This document shows, in pieces, positions 47,487 to 55,004 of a stretch of DNA of 55,004 bases. The position numbers and the translations under genes were made by a program. How positions within the stretch are numbered: position 1 is the first letter of the stretch; each line of letters starts with the position of its first letter. The notes below the pieces were generated by a model. That model searched no databases, was not told the origin of the DNA, and worked only from the letters and a program-made list of their open reading frames with translations. The DNA comes from Nanobdellota archaeon (GTDB lineage: Archaea > Nanobdellota > Nanobdellia > Woesearchaeales > UBA11576): the NCBI GenBank assembly GCA_018830225.1, contig JAHJSS010000018.1, positions 1 to 55,004 on the forward strand, in the 5' to 3' direction.

Positions 47487-48218
47487 ATGGCAGCCAACCC
47501 TGAATACGAGTTCAAGAAGCTGAATGACCTGCTCTGCACGTCATTTAACAACATAAAGTACGATGTCAGGGATATAAACGGCAAGATAGAGAATCTAAAG
47601 ACTAATTTCGCTTCTTTTTCAACAGAAAGCATAAAAACGGCTTTTGAAGCCCAGACAAGGATTATTTCTGAGCTGCAGAACAGCATAAACCAGACCAATG
47701 AGCGCATAAGCGAGCTCGAGAAAAGGCCAGAACAGGCACCTATGCAAATACCCCCTGTATCACCAGTCTTCAAGACGAGGGATTCTGCACTCACCGAGAT
47801 AAGGAAGATAGTAGGGGAAGACGCGAAAAAGAGAGCAAAGGACTCCCCCTCAATCTACGATATCCCTGAAGGGCAGATCAGGATCACAAGCGTCCAGTTC
47901 AAGGCTAAAGGGAATGGGAAGAAAGACCTCAACTCAGAATGGGTAGAGGCAACAGGATATGGCGTAGACATGACAGGATTCAAGCTACACGATAAGGGTA
48001 GGAAGCACACATTCAATTTCCCGGACAGATTCACTATATACGGTCCAGTCAAGATATTCACAGGAAATGGCAGGAACACGAACACAAGACTCTACTGGGG
48101 GAAACCGAGAGCTGTGTGGAACGACAAAGGGGATGTCGCCACACTCAGAGACAAGAGAAACAAGATAGTCAGCCAGGTGCTGAGCGAACCAACTTATTCT
48201 TTCAAGACCATAAAGTGA
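47487..48218 (+). CDS. Coiled-coil protein with C-terminal lamin-tail (LTD)-like domain
   Basis: SEWVEATGYGVDMTGFKLHDKGRKHTFNFPDRFTIYGPVKIFTGNGRNTNTRLYWGKPRAVWNDKGDVATLRD; N-terminal coiled coil, no signal peptide. Confidence 0.75.
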   Translation: MAANPEYEFKKLNDLLCTSFNNIKYDVRDINGKIENLKTNFASFSTESIKTAFEAQTRIISELQNSINQTNERISELEKRPEQAPMQIPPVSPVFKTRDSALTEIRKIVGEDAKKRAKDSPSIYDIPEGQIRITSVQFKAKGNGKKDLNSEWVEATGYGVDMTGFKLHDKGRKHTFNFPDRFTIYGPVKIFTGNGRNTNTRLYWGKPRAVWNDKGDVATLRDKRNKIVSQVLSEPTYSFKTIK

Positions 48219-48321
48219 CCTGAGTGATACTCACGAGGCACCCGCAAGTCACCCAAGAAATATTCGTCAAAATGATGTGACGACAAAAACCACTTAAATA
48301 CTACTTGACACGTGTGGCAAG

Positions 48322-49635
48322 ATGAAAGGCAAATCCGAGCGCGAACATCAGGGAATAAGATACGAAAAGACAATAACAGGCTACCCCGGACTGGAGAACC
48401 CTGTAGAGATAATAGAGCGGAAAGGAAGCTTCCCTGACGAAAAAGACCAGCTTGTAAAGGTGGGCCAGGTACACTACATACTCCGCGAAATCGTCGGCGA
48501 AGGAGGCATGGCCGTTGTCTGGAAAGCAGACAGGGTGTTCACAGGAAAGGAAGAGACCAATGCTGATGACATACCTGGCATCGTAGCAGTGAAAAGGGCC
48601 TTCTGCCTTGACGACGCTCTTGAAGAGGCCATAGTAAAGGAGGCGAAGATAAATCTCGGCATCTTCCACCAGCAGGTCCTGACGCCACTATACTTCGGAC
48701 ACCACAACGGCGGATACACCCTTGTGATGCCTTTCGTGAGTTCTGACCTTGAAAAGATAATGGAAGCGCACAGGATCTCCCAGACAAATGAAACACCTCC
48801 TGAGTTCTGGGACGAGAACAAATACCTGCTCCATTACAGCGAACCGCACATATCCAGCAAAGAATGCATAAAAGCCATCCCTGACAAGTTCGTGGCATAC
48901 TTCATCTACATGGTCGCAAGGACACTGGCCCACCTGCACCGGAAGGCAGGCATAGTGCACAGGGACATATCTGCGAACAACATCCTTGTCGAGCCCAGCA
49001 CAGGAGCAGTCTACCTCGCTGACTTCGGCGTGGCGCTCGAGAAGGGAGAGAAGAACATAATGGTGGCAGGGAAGCTGCAATACATATCTCCAGAAGGACT
49101 GAAAAGACCCCACGAATCAGACCAGAGGTCTGACCTGTACTCTTTAGGGGTCGTCGCCTACAAGATGCTCACAGGACTGGGACCAAATGACATCTTCACA
49201 GAGCCTGAGAAAGTCACGAGCCACCAGCAGAGGATGTGGAACAACATCAATGGGCTTATGAAGCTGTATGAAAGACCCGTAGTTCCGCCACACCTTGTAG
49301 TCGAGGGAATAGATAAAAAGCTCTCAAGGATGGTGTTGAAGCTATTGGCAACAGACCCTGACGAAAGATACCGCTCTGCAGCAGAGTTCGTAAGAGACAT
49401 CAAGGACAACTATCTCCACAGAGGGCCCGGACCGACGCCAGAAGGACTGTCAGCATACCTGCACATCTTCGCAAATGATGTTGAAAGAATGCGAGACGAA
49501 GATATCCTGGACGCGCTGGATGAGCTGAAGTTCCTGCCGAGAAGAAAAGGCGTGCCAGTGATATTCCAGCGCCTGGTACTGAGCAAAGACGCGAGACTGA
49601 AGCTCGCGGAAAAGAAGAACCCGGCCAGGGCGTGA
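48322..49635 (+). CDS. Hanks-type Ser/Thr protein kinase
   Basis: VGEGGMAVVWKA, AVKRAF, VHRDISANNILV, ADFGVAL, ISPEGL, and SDLYSLGVVAYKMLTG. Confidence 0.93.
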   Translation: MKGKSEREHQGIRYEKTITGYPGLENPVEIIERKGSFPDEKDQLVKVGQVHYILREIVGEGGMAVVWKADRVFTGKEETNADDIPGIVAVKRAFCLDDALEEAIVKEAKINLGIFHQQVLTPLYFGHHNGGYTLVMPFVSSDLEKIMEAHRISQTNETPPEFWDENKYLLHYSEPHISSKECIKAIPDKFVAYFIYMVARTLAHLHRKAGIVHRDISANNILVEPSTGAVYLADFGVALEKGEKNIMVAGKLQYISPEGLKRPHESDQRSDLYSLGVVAYKMLTGLGPNDIFTEPEKVTSHQQRMWNNINGLMKLYERPVVPPHLVVEGIDKKLSRMVLKLLATDPDERYRSAAEFVRDIKDNYLHRGPGPTPEGLSAYLHIFANDVERMRDEDILDALDELKFLPRRKGVPVIFQRLVLSKDARLKLAEKKNPARA

Positions 49636-49652
49636 GAGCAGTCCCTAAACCA

Positions 49653-50705
49653 TCAGACTATATTAAAATCCACGCATATCCTGAAGACCCGCGGGGCGTG
49701 CTGGCCGCACTTGACTGTCCGGAGTATCCTGCACTTAAGATTGTTCTTATTGCAGGCTTTTCTTATGCGCTGCCTCGCATTGTCGAACTTACCTTCCTCC
49801 TCGAATGCATAGAAGTTGAAGACAGTTCCTTTCTTTGCTGCCATGAACGCTATGTCCAGGAAATCGCCTGCTGATTTGGGGAGGGGCATGATTATCCTAT
49901 CGAACTTCTTCTTCAATGCAGGGACCAATTCGCGCACATCCCCCTCGAAAAGCGCGACATTCCTTATCTTGTTCAGCTTGATGTTCTCTGTGCCGTACTT
50001 GTGGCCGAAAGGGTTCAGCTCGATGCCATATATCTCCTTGGCTTTTGTGTTCTTAGCGATCACGCAAGGGTAAGGAGCGCAGCCAGAGAACATGACCAGC
50101 ACTGACTCGCCAGGCCTGACCTGGTCAGCGACACGCTTCCTCTCTGTGGAGAGCCGCGGAGAGAAATAAACATTCTCGACATCAAGCTTCAGCAGAACGC
50201 CGTGCTCCTTATGCACTGTCTCCTTGGTATCGACGCCGGCAAGATACTGCATCGGCTGGATCCTGTAATCAGAAGAGTGTATCCCTGCCTTCTTCACAAC
50301 AGTCTCGACATTCTTCTGAAGCTGCAGTATGGTCTCAGCAACGAGCTTCTCTTTCTTCTCCAGCTCAGGAGGTATCTCCAATATGGCTATGGACCCTGTG
50401 ATGTCATATGCGCGCCTCAGGTGCGCGAGCTCCTTCTTCGTCAGCTTATTTGTCACAAGGGACCTCATATCTGTCTTCTTTCTTGCCTTCGGCAATAATT
50501 TTACATCAGCAAGCTCTGCAAAGCCAAACTGCTTATTTATCCCCGACTTCCTGGATATCGGGAAATATATGTGCGTCTTGGTCTTCTTGACAGCATAATC
50601 AGGGTGGAAGATGCCCTGCTCCACCAAGAAACACTTCACTTCCTGCGCCCTTTTCAGAGGGACCTTGACACAAATGACCATATCCACACCACCTTCAAAC
50701 AACAT
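49653..50705 (-). CDS. Trm5-family tRNA (guanine-N1) methyltransferase-like
   Basis: ITGSIAILEIPPELEKK...VYFSPRLSTERKRVADQVRPGESVLVMFSGCAPYPCVIAK...IIMPLPKSAGDFLDIA. Confidence 0.88.
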   Translation of the reverse strand: MLFEGGVDMVICVKVPLKRAQEVKCFLVEQGIFHPDYAVKKTKTHIYFPISRKSGINKQFGFAELADVKLLPKARKKTDMRSLVTNKLTKKELAHLRRAYDITGSIAILEIPPELEKKEKLVAETILQLQKNVETVVKKAGIHSSDYRIQPMQYLAGVDTKETVHKEHGVLLKLDVENVYFSPRLSTERKRVADQVRPGESVLVMFSGCAPYPCVIAKNTKAKEIYGIELNPFGHKYGTENIKLNKIRNVALFEGDVRELVPALKKKFDRIIMPLPKSAGDFLDIAFMAAKKGTVFNFYAFEEEGKFDNARQRIRKACNKNNLKCRILRTVKCGQHAPRVFRICVDFNIV

Positions 50706-50720
50706 AATTACAAAACATCA

Positions 50721-51590
50721 TCATATCACCACAAGTATCACACCGACCACCATCACCACGCATGCCGCTATCCTGTAGACAAGGTTGTGGTCATGGAAGA
50801 GCCTACCCCCGACAATCGCTGCGACAAGCGTACTTGTCCTCTTGACAGGAATTATAAGAGATATCATGGCACCAGGCATGGCCACACCCATATAATAGAA
50901 AATATCTGAGAATATCATCAGGAGCGCGATGATGAACATAAGGTACTTACCCTTCACAAAAGCGTGCTTGATATCCTTGAGGCCGTCATACTTGAAGAAC
51001 TGGACCACCAGGTAATGCACCGAAAGTACGAAATAAGTGAAAGCGAGCAAGGTGTAAGGGTCGACCACCTGGAGGATGACCTTGTCGAGCGCTGCGCAGA
51101 TGGAATAGAAAAATATCGCTATTATCATGAACAACGAGAACTTGTTCCTGAATATGCTCCAAGGCTTCAGCAGGCTGGTGAAGTGGTGGTCTGCCTGCAG
51201 CCAATAAGCCCCGAATATCAGGAGGGCGACACCGATGTACTGGGTTGCGGACGGCACCTCATGGAGCAGGAAATAGCCCCACACGAGGAGGAAGACAGGA
51301 GTGAGGTTAGTGAGAGGGGTGACATATGATATCTCCAAGTGCCTCAGAGCCCTTGAGGCCAGCAGCCAGCCCACAGTGAGGGACAAAGCCTTCAGGTACA
51401 TAAGAAACCACATCATGGCAGGGTAGTCCATGCCCATCTTAGGAAGGAAGAAGAGCGAGAAAAGGAACGCCATCAGGCACGTCGCTGTCAGATACTCTGT
51501 CGCATGCTCGAACATGAGCACCTTCTTCGATACAACCTGCCTGGCGCCGAAGAAAAGCGCCGACAGCAAAATCAATATCAGCCAGTCCAT
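50721..51590 (-). CDS. EamA/DMT-family transporter
   Basis: About ten hydrophobic segments with EamA-like repeats (ALRHLEISYVTPLTNLTPVFLLVWGYFLLHE). Confidence 0.8.
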   Translation of the reverse strand: MDWLILILLSALFFGARQVVSKKVLMFEHATEYLTATCLMAFLFSLFFLPKMGMDYPAMMWFLMYLKALSLTVGWLLASRALRHLEISYVTPLTNLTPVFLLVWGYFLLHEVPSATQYIGVALLIFGAYWLQADHHFTSLLKPWSIFRNKFSLFMIIAIFFYSICAALDKVILQVVDPYTLLAFTYFVLSVHYLVVQFFKYDGLKDIKHAFVKGKYLMFIIALLMIFSDIFYYMGVAMPGAMISLIIPVKRTSTLVAAIVGGRLFHDHNLVYRIAACVVMVVGVILVVI

Positions 51591-51591
51591 C

Positions 51592-52626
51592 CTAGAAAAA
51601 CTCTCCTAAACCCTTCTGTGAAATCTTGGACTGCTCTGCCTCAAGCTTATCGAGAGTGTCCTCCACCCTCTCCCTGCTGAAGTCATGCTTCTCACACAAT
51701 ACCTGCACTACCTTATCCCTATCAAGAGCCTTCCACTCAAGCACATAATCCTCCTTGACAGGCATCTCCTTGAAGAGCCTGAACACCTCTTTCCAGCTGT
51801 AACCGAAATGATCATCCCACTTCATCTCACTGAATAAAGCGTCAAAGTCGTCCCCCTGCTTCTTCACCAGGTCCACCGCCTTCTTAGGGCCGATGCCCTT
51901 TATACCTCCAATGTTATAGTCAGTACCTACAAGCATGCCGAGCACGATGAGCTGGTCATGAGTGAGGCCGAGATGCTTCAGGTTAGGCTCCAGCTCGATG
52001 AGCTGCGGCTTGACAGTCTCATAAGAGAGCTTGTCCCTCTTCTTCTTGCGCTCTGAAATCGTAAGGTTCTGGATCATCCTCGGCACGCCGAACAGCAGAC
52101 AGTCATAGTCCTGGCTTATCTCTGCGAAGACATCCCCTCTCTTGACCATCAGAGCGGCCTGGGCCTCGCCCTCAGAAGGGGCCCTGACCACAGGCAAGCC
52201 AAGCGCGCCGATCAGCTCGACAGCCTCATCTATCATCTCTGAAGAGAGACGCGATGTCCGCATGGAATACTTCTTCATACCCTCAGCGTCACCCTCCTTC
52301 TTGGCCTCTTCATAGAGCCGCTCTGCCTCCTTCTTGATGCCTGCCCTGCGCTCCCTCTCAGCGTGCTTGAGATCAGGAGCCTTGCCATCGAAAACAAAGA
52401 CAAGCCTTATCCCGTAATGCATGAGCTTGGTGGTGCGGTGGAACAAGCCATTGAGGTGAGAAGTCACATTGTCCTTGCTGTCCATCAGAGGCGTGCCGTC
52501 AGGCTGCCTTATCGTAGAAAGAAACTGGTAAAGAATATTGTTGCCGTCAACAACAAGCTTCCGGTTCTTAAGGTCTGTAAGGGATATCTCCTTCTTCACA
52601 ACAATATCCTTAAGATTAACACCCAT
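51592..52626 (-). CDS. fen: Flap endonuclease 1
   Basis: VVDGNNILYQFL, FVFDGKAPDLK, APSEGEAQA, GTDYNIGGIKGIGPKKA; C-terminal PIP box QSKISQKGLGEFF. Confidence 0.96.
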   Translation of the reverse strand: MGVNLKDIVVKKEISLTDLKNRKLVVDGNNILYQFLSTIRQPDGTPLMDSKDNVTSHLNGLFHRTTKLMHYGIRLVFVFDGKAPDLKHAERERRAGIKKEAERLYEEAKKEGDAEGMKKYSMRTSRLSSEMIDEAVELIGALGLPVVRAPSEGEAQAALMVKRGDVFAEISQDYDCLLFGVPRMIQNLTISERKKKRDKLSYETVKPQLIELEPNLKHLGLTHDQLIVLGMLVGTDYNIGGIKGIGPKKAVDLVKKQGDDFDALFSEMKWDDHFGYSWKEVFRLFKEMPVKEDYVLEWKALDRDKVVQVLCEKHDFSRERVEDTLDKLEAEQSKISQKGLGEFF

Positions 52627-52664
52627 GAAACACCTCTTTTCGTATTTGTTTAGCTTCTACTGTC

Positions 52665-52804
52665 GCAGCGCCGCGCTGCTAACGTGCTTTTCCGGCAATC
52701 GGGCAGAGTTCTTGGCTTTATCGCTTGCGCAATCGTGAATATTCATGCGGCTTCAGCCGGTTTCTGCACATCTTTACTATCCGACGCCAAAGCGGCGGCG
52801 CTGC
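52665..52804. repeat. Inverted-repeat element F, copy 2
   Basis: GCAGCGCCGCGCTGCT...GTGCTTTTCCGGCAA...GCCGGTTTCTGC...ACGCCAAAGCGGCGGCGCTGC. Flanking TTTGTTTAGCTT / AAGCTAAACAAA extends the stem. Confidence 0.9.
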
Positions 52805-52840
52805 AAAAATAAGCTAAACAAACACCTCTTTTCAAAAAAG

Positions 52841-53914
52841 CTATATCTTCTTCACAAACATGCTCTTGAATTCCTTGGAGAGAAGCTCCTCTGCACGCTT
52901 CGTCAAGTCACCGACAGTGACAAAAAGTATAGGAAGCTTCTTTATCTGGCCCTGCACAAAAGCGCTCGCCAGGTCACCGTCATTTATCTTGGACTTGGAC
53001 TTAGCCTTGCAGTAATACTCAAGAACACCCACATTGCTCGGAAGCTTGACCACAAGATCGTATTCTGTCCCTTTCCTGATAATATCAAAATCGATTATAT
53101 CTATGCCCGCGCCATCGAAAAACTCCCTGATCTTCGTGAAGAACTCATCATCCTCTGGGAAGACCAGCACCTTAGACTCAGGTTGTGGAATGGTATCAGG
53201 CCTCTTCTTCCCTATCTTCACCTTCTCGTCAGTGTCTATCATGGTAGAGAAGGAAACAGACGGCTGGTATGAGAACTCAGGGACCTCTGACTGCTCCAAT
53301 GTAGTCATGGTGACAGAAGTCACAGGCTTATTTGGATGCGCACTGACCTCCTCAGTACGCGCCTTAGGCTCAACACTCAGAGCAGCAGCACCTATAGTTG
53401 CCTGCACCTCCTTCGGCCGCTCTTCCTTTGTCTCTTCAGCCTCTTTGGCCTTATCCTCTCTCACCTCTTCCCGCCTGTTGATGTGATCCTTGATCAAAGA
53501 CTGCGCATCAGCGTCAGAGACAAGGTAATACTTCCAGAAAAGATCAGAATAGCCATTGGCAGTCACCTCCAAAGGCACTGCAAAATCCTTTATCTCCCGC
53601 AAAGCGACACGCATCTGGGGGTCCTGGTCCCTGTCCCTCAGGATCTTAGAACCCTTAAGGAGATCGAAAGCAGCAAAGTCCTGCTGGTTAAGCCGGTCAG
53701 CAAACTTCTCAATCAAATGCTCCTGCCCCTCACAGTAATATAATGGGGAACCTCCGACCTTCATCGAGGTCAGCCTAAGCTTCTTCTGGTCGACCATCTC
53801 AGCAAGCATCGCAGAGGCAAAAAGGACATTTGTGCGCAGCTCCTTGTTAATCTGAGCAGGCAGCAGAGGGCCGTTCTCCTTGACGATACTGAGAAGTTTC
53901 TCGCGGTGGTCCAT
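52841..53914 (-). CDS. Hypothetical wHTH protein with possible restriction-endonuclease-fold C-terminus
   Basis: C-terminal EYDLVVKLPSNVGVLEYYCKAKSKSKINDGDLASAFVQGQIKKLPILFVTVGDL. Confidence 0.45.
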   Translation of the reverse strand: MDHREKLLSIVKENGPLLPAQINKELRTNVLFASAMLAEMVDQKKLRLTSMKVGGSPLYYCEGQEHLIEKFADRLNQQDFAAFDLLKGSKILRDRDQDPQMRVALREIKDFAVPLEVTANGYSDLFWKYYLVSDADAQSLIKDHINRREEVREDKAKEAEETKEERPKEVQATIGAAALSVEPKARTEEVSAHPNKPVTSVTMTTLEQSEVPEFSYQPSVSFSTMIDTDEKVKIGKKRPDTIPQPESKVLVFPEDDEFFTKIREFFDGAGIDIIDFDIIRKGTEYDLVVKLPSNVGVLEYYCKAKSKSKINDGDLASAFVQGQIKKLPILFVTVGDLTKRAEELLSKEFKSMFVKKI

Positions 53915-53985
53915 GACAGGAAAAATTATCCTTTTTCGTATATAAACTTTGTCCTGTTTAAAAACCTGAAGAAAAAGCTACAAAT

Positions 53986-54597
53986 CTACGGCCTGACCCA
54001 ACGTATCTCATAATAAGTGACATCGCCTTCATCGTCGACAACACCTATAAGGAGACGCTTCTTGGTGCTGTGTGCGACGCGGTTCTTTGCGCTGAAATCA
54101 TACCATGTTATCTGCTCGCCCTCGTGCACAGGATACACTATCCACTTCGCGTGATCCTCACCAGGCTTGACGCCCCTGTCATAGACACGGAAGTCAGCGC
54201 CGAACTTAAGAGCGGTCTTTATTATGTAGCCGCGGTTGCGCATGTCCTTGAAGACACAATAGCGGATCCAGAAATTAGGCTCGACCTTGCTCGCCTTCTT
54301 CACGAAAGAGTCAAAAGCTATGGCCTTGCTCTTAGCATCAGTAACACTGAGACGGCCCTTCTCCACGAGGTACAGAGCCTCGAGCAGTGAGAGCTGCACC
54401 TTGCCGTCCTCAATCACGTTGCCATAACGGCTCTGGTTATAGAACTCTCTAGCATCATCACTAGACTCAGTTATTACACGCTCGCGCGCCAAGATAGCAG
54501 AAACAACAGGCTTAGACTTATTGGGCTTGTCACCCTCAGCCTTTGCAGCCGCAGTTGCGGTCTCTGCAGGCGCCTCGGTCTTCTTCTTCCTAGGCAT
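53986..54597 (-). CDS. endA: tRNA-splicing (intron) endonuclease
   Basis: YCVFKDMRNRGYIIKTALKFGADFRVYDRGVKPGEDHAKWIVYPV...RVAHSTKKRLLIGVVDDEGDVTYYEIRW. Confidence 0.93.
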   Translation of the reverse strand: MPRKKKTEAPAETATAAAKAEGDKPNKSKPVVSAILARERVITESSDDAREFYNQSRYGNVIEDGKVQLSLLEALYLVEKGRLSVTDAKSKAIAFDSFVKKASKVEPNFWIRYCVFKDMRNRGYIIKTALKFGADFRVYDRGVKPGEDHAKWIVYPVHEGEQITWYDFSAKNRVAHSTKKRLLIGVVDDEGDVTYYEIRWVRP

Positions 54598-54639
54598 GAT
54601 ATGAGGGGGTAAAGAGTAGTTTATAAAGGTTTGTCTACC

Positions 54640-54955
54640 GCGCCGCCTTTTCACCAGCTAAGCTGGTGTAAATCCTCAAGCAGAGCTTGAGTCAAAGCAG
54701 CGCTCCTGGGTGAATATTCTAGTGCTTCTTATTCCAAGTAGTTGGTATTCTGCTTATTTTCCTGTAGCGCACTTTCCCCGTAGGCGTTGGGTTCACAGCA
54801 AGCTGCGAACCGTCGCAGGCTGGCATTGGCGGCGCTTGGGTGGGTGGTGGGGGCTTTGGAGGGTGGGGCTCTGTCCCGAGAGTCTTAAAAAGCCAAAAGA
54901 AGAGATTGTGGCAGGCTAGCCTGCCATAGACTTCTGTGCGGATTGTCCGCACAGA
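54640..54955. repeat. Composite hairpin-rich element G upstream of endA promoter
   Basis: GCGCCGCC (54640-54647) / GGCGGCGC (54828-54835). Hairpins CACCAGCTAAGCTGGTG, CTCAAGCAGAGCTTGAG, GGTTCaCAGCAAGCTGcGAACC, TGGCAGGCTAGCCTGCCA and TCTGTGCGGATTGTCCGCACAGA. Confidence 0.85.
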
Positions 54956-55004
54956 ATGGGAGCTTACGCTACTTCCGTACTTTCTTTTTATGCTGCTGTT
55001 GCCT

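Noticed and set aside
54719-54952. 77-aa minus-strand ORF
   Set aside because: Entirely within the hairpin-rich composite element G.
1-55004. CRISPR array
   Set aside because: No set of regularly spaced 25-40-bp direct repeats with unique spacers was seen, and no cas genes.

Overview
The window is a compact, gene-dense archaeal segment. Small genome style, gene content and order suggest a DPANN/Woesearchaeota- or Pacearchaeota-like lineage, but that placement is inference. It carries an unlinked 5S rRNA, SRP RNA, RNase P RNA, a ribosomal/RNA polymerase operon (uS13-uS4-uS11-RpoD-tRNA-eL18-uL13-uS9-RpoN), TrpRS, a bacterial-type LeuRS, GyrA, ScpB, FEN-1, RNase J, aNAC, Sec61beta, Trm5-like, THUMP and NSUN methyltransferases, a truncated RqcH, a presenilin-like protease and a tRNA-splicing endonuclease. 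Main observations: (1) A family of short, high-GC, hairpin-rich intergenic elements. Copies share cores, but their arms differ between copies while staying self-complementary. They sit just upstream of promoters, and one interrupts a LAGLIDADG homing-endonuclease ORF, which implies mobility. (2) All three tRNA genes seen are interrupted at non-canonical positions: D-loop, T-loop, and probably two introns around the anticodon. An EndA gene is in the same window. (3) A RelA/SpoT-synthetase-like protein is followed by two overlapping-type HIT proteins with complementary degenerate HIT triads and a convergent dGTPase-like HD protein. (4) An MNT/HEPN pair is bracketed by a 37-bp exact direct repeat of the 5S rRNA 3' end. 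(5) An iteron/operator-like GAACCTG array lies upstream of a coiled-coil/wHTH gene. (6) A coiled-coil plus lamin-tail-domain protein lies next to a Hanks-type kinase. All assignments come from reading motifs in the sequence and ORF track; no searches were run.
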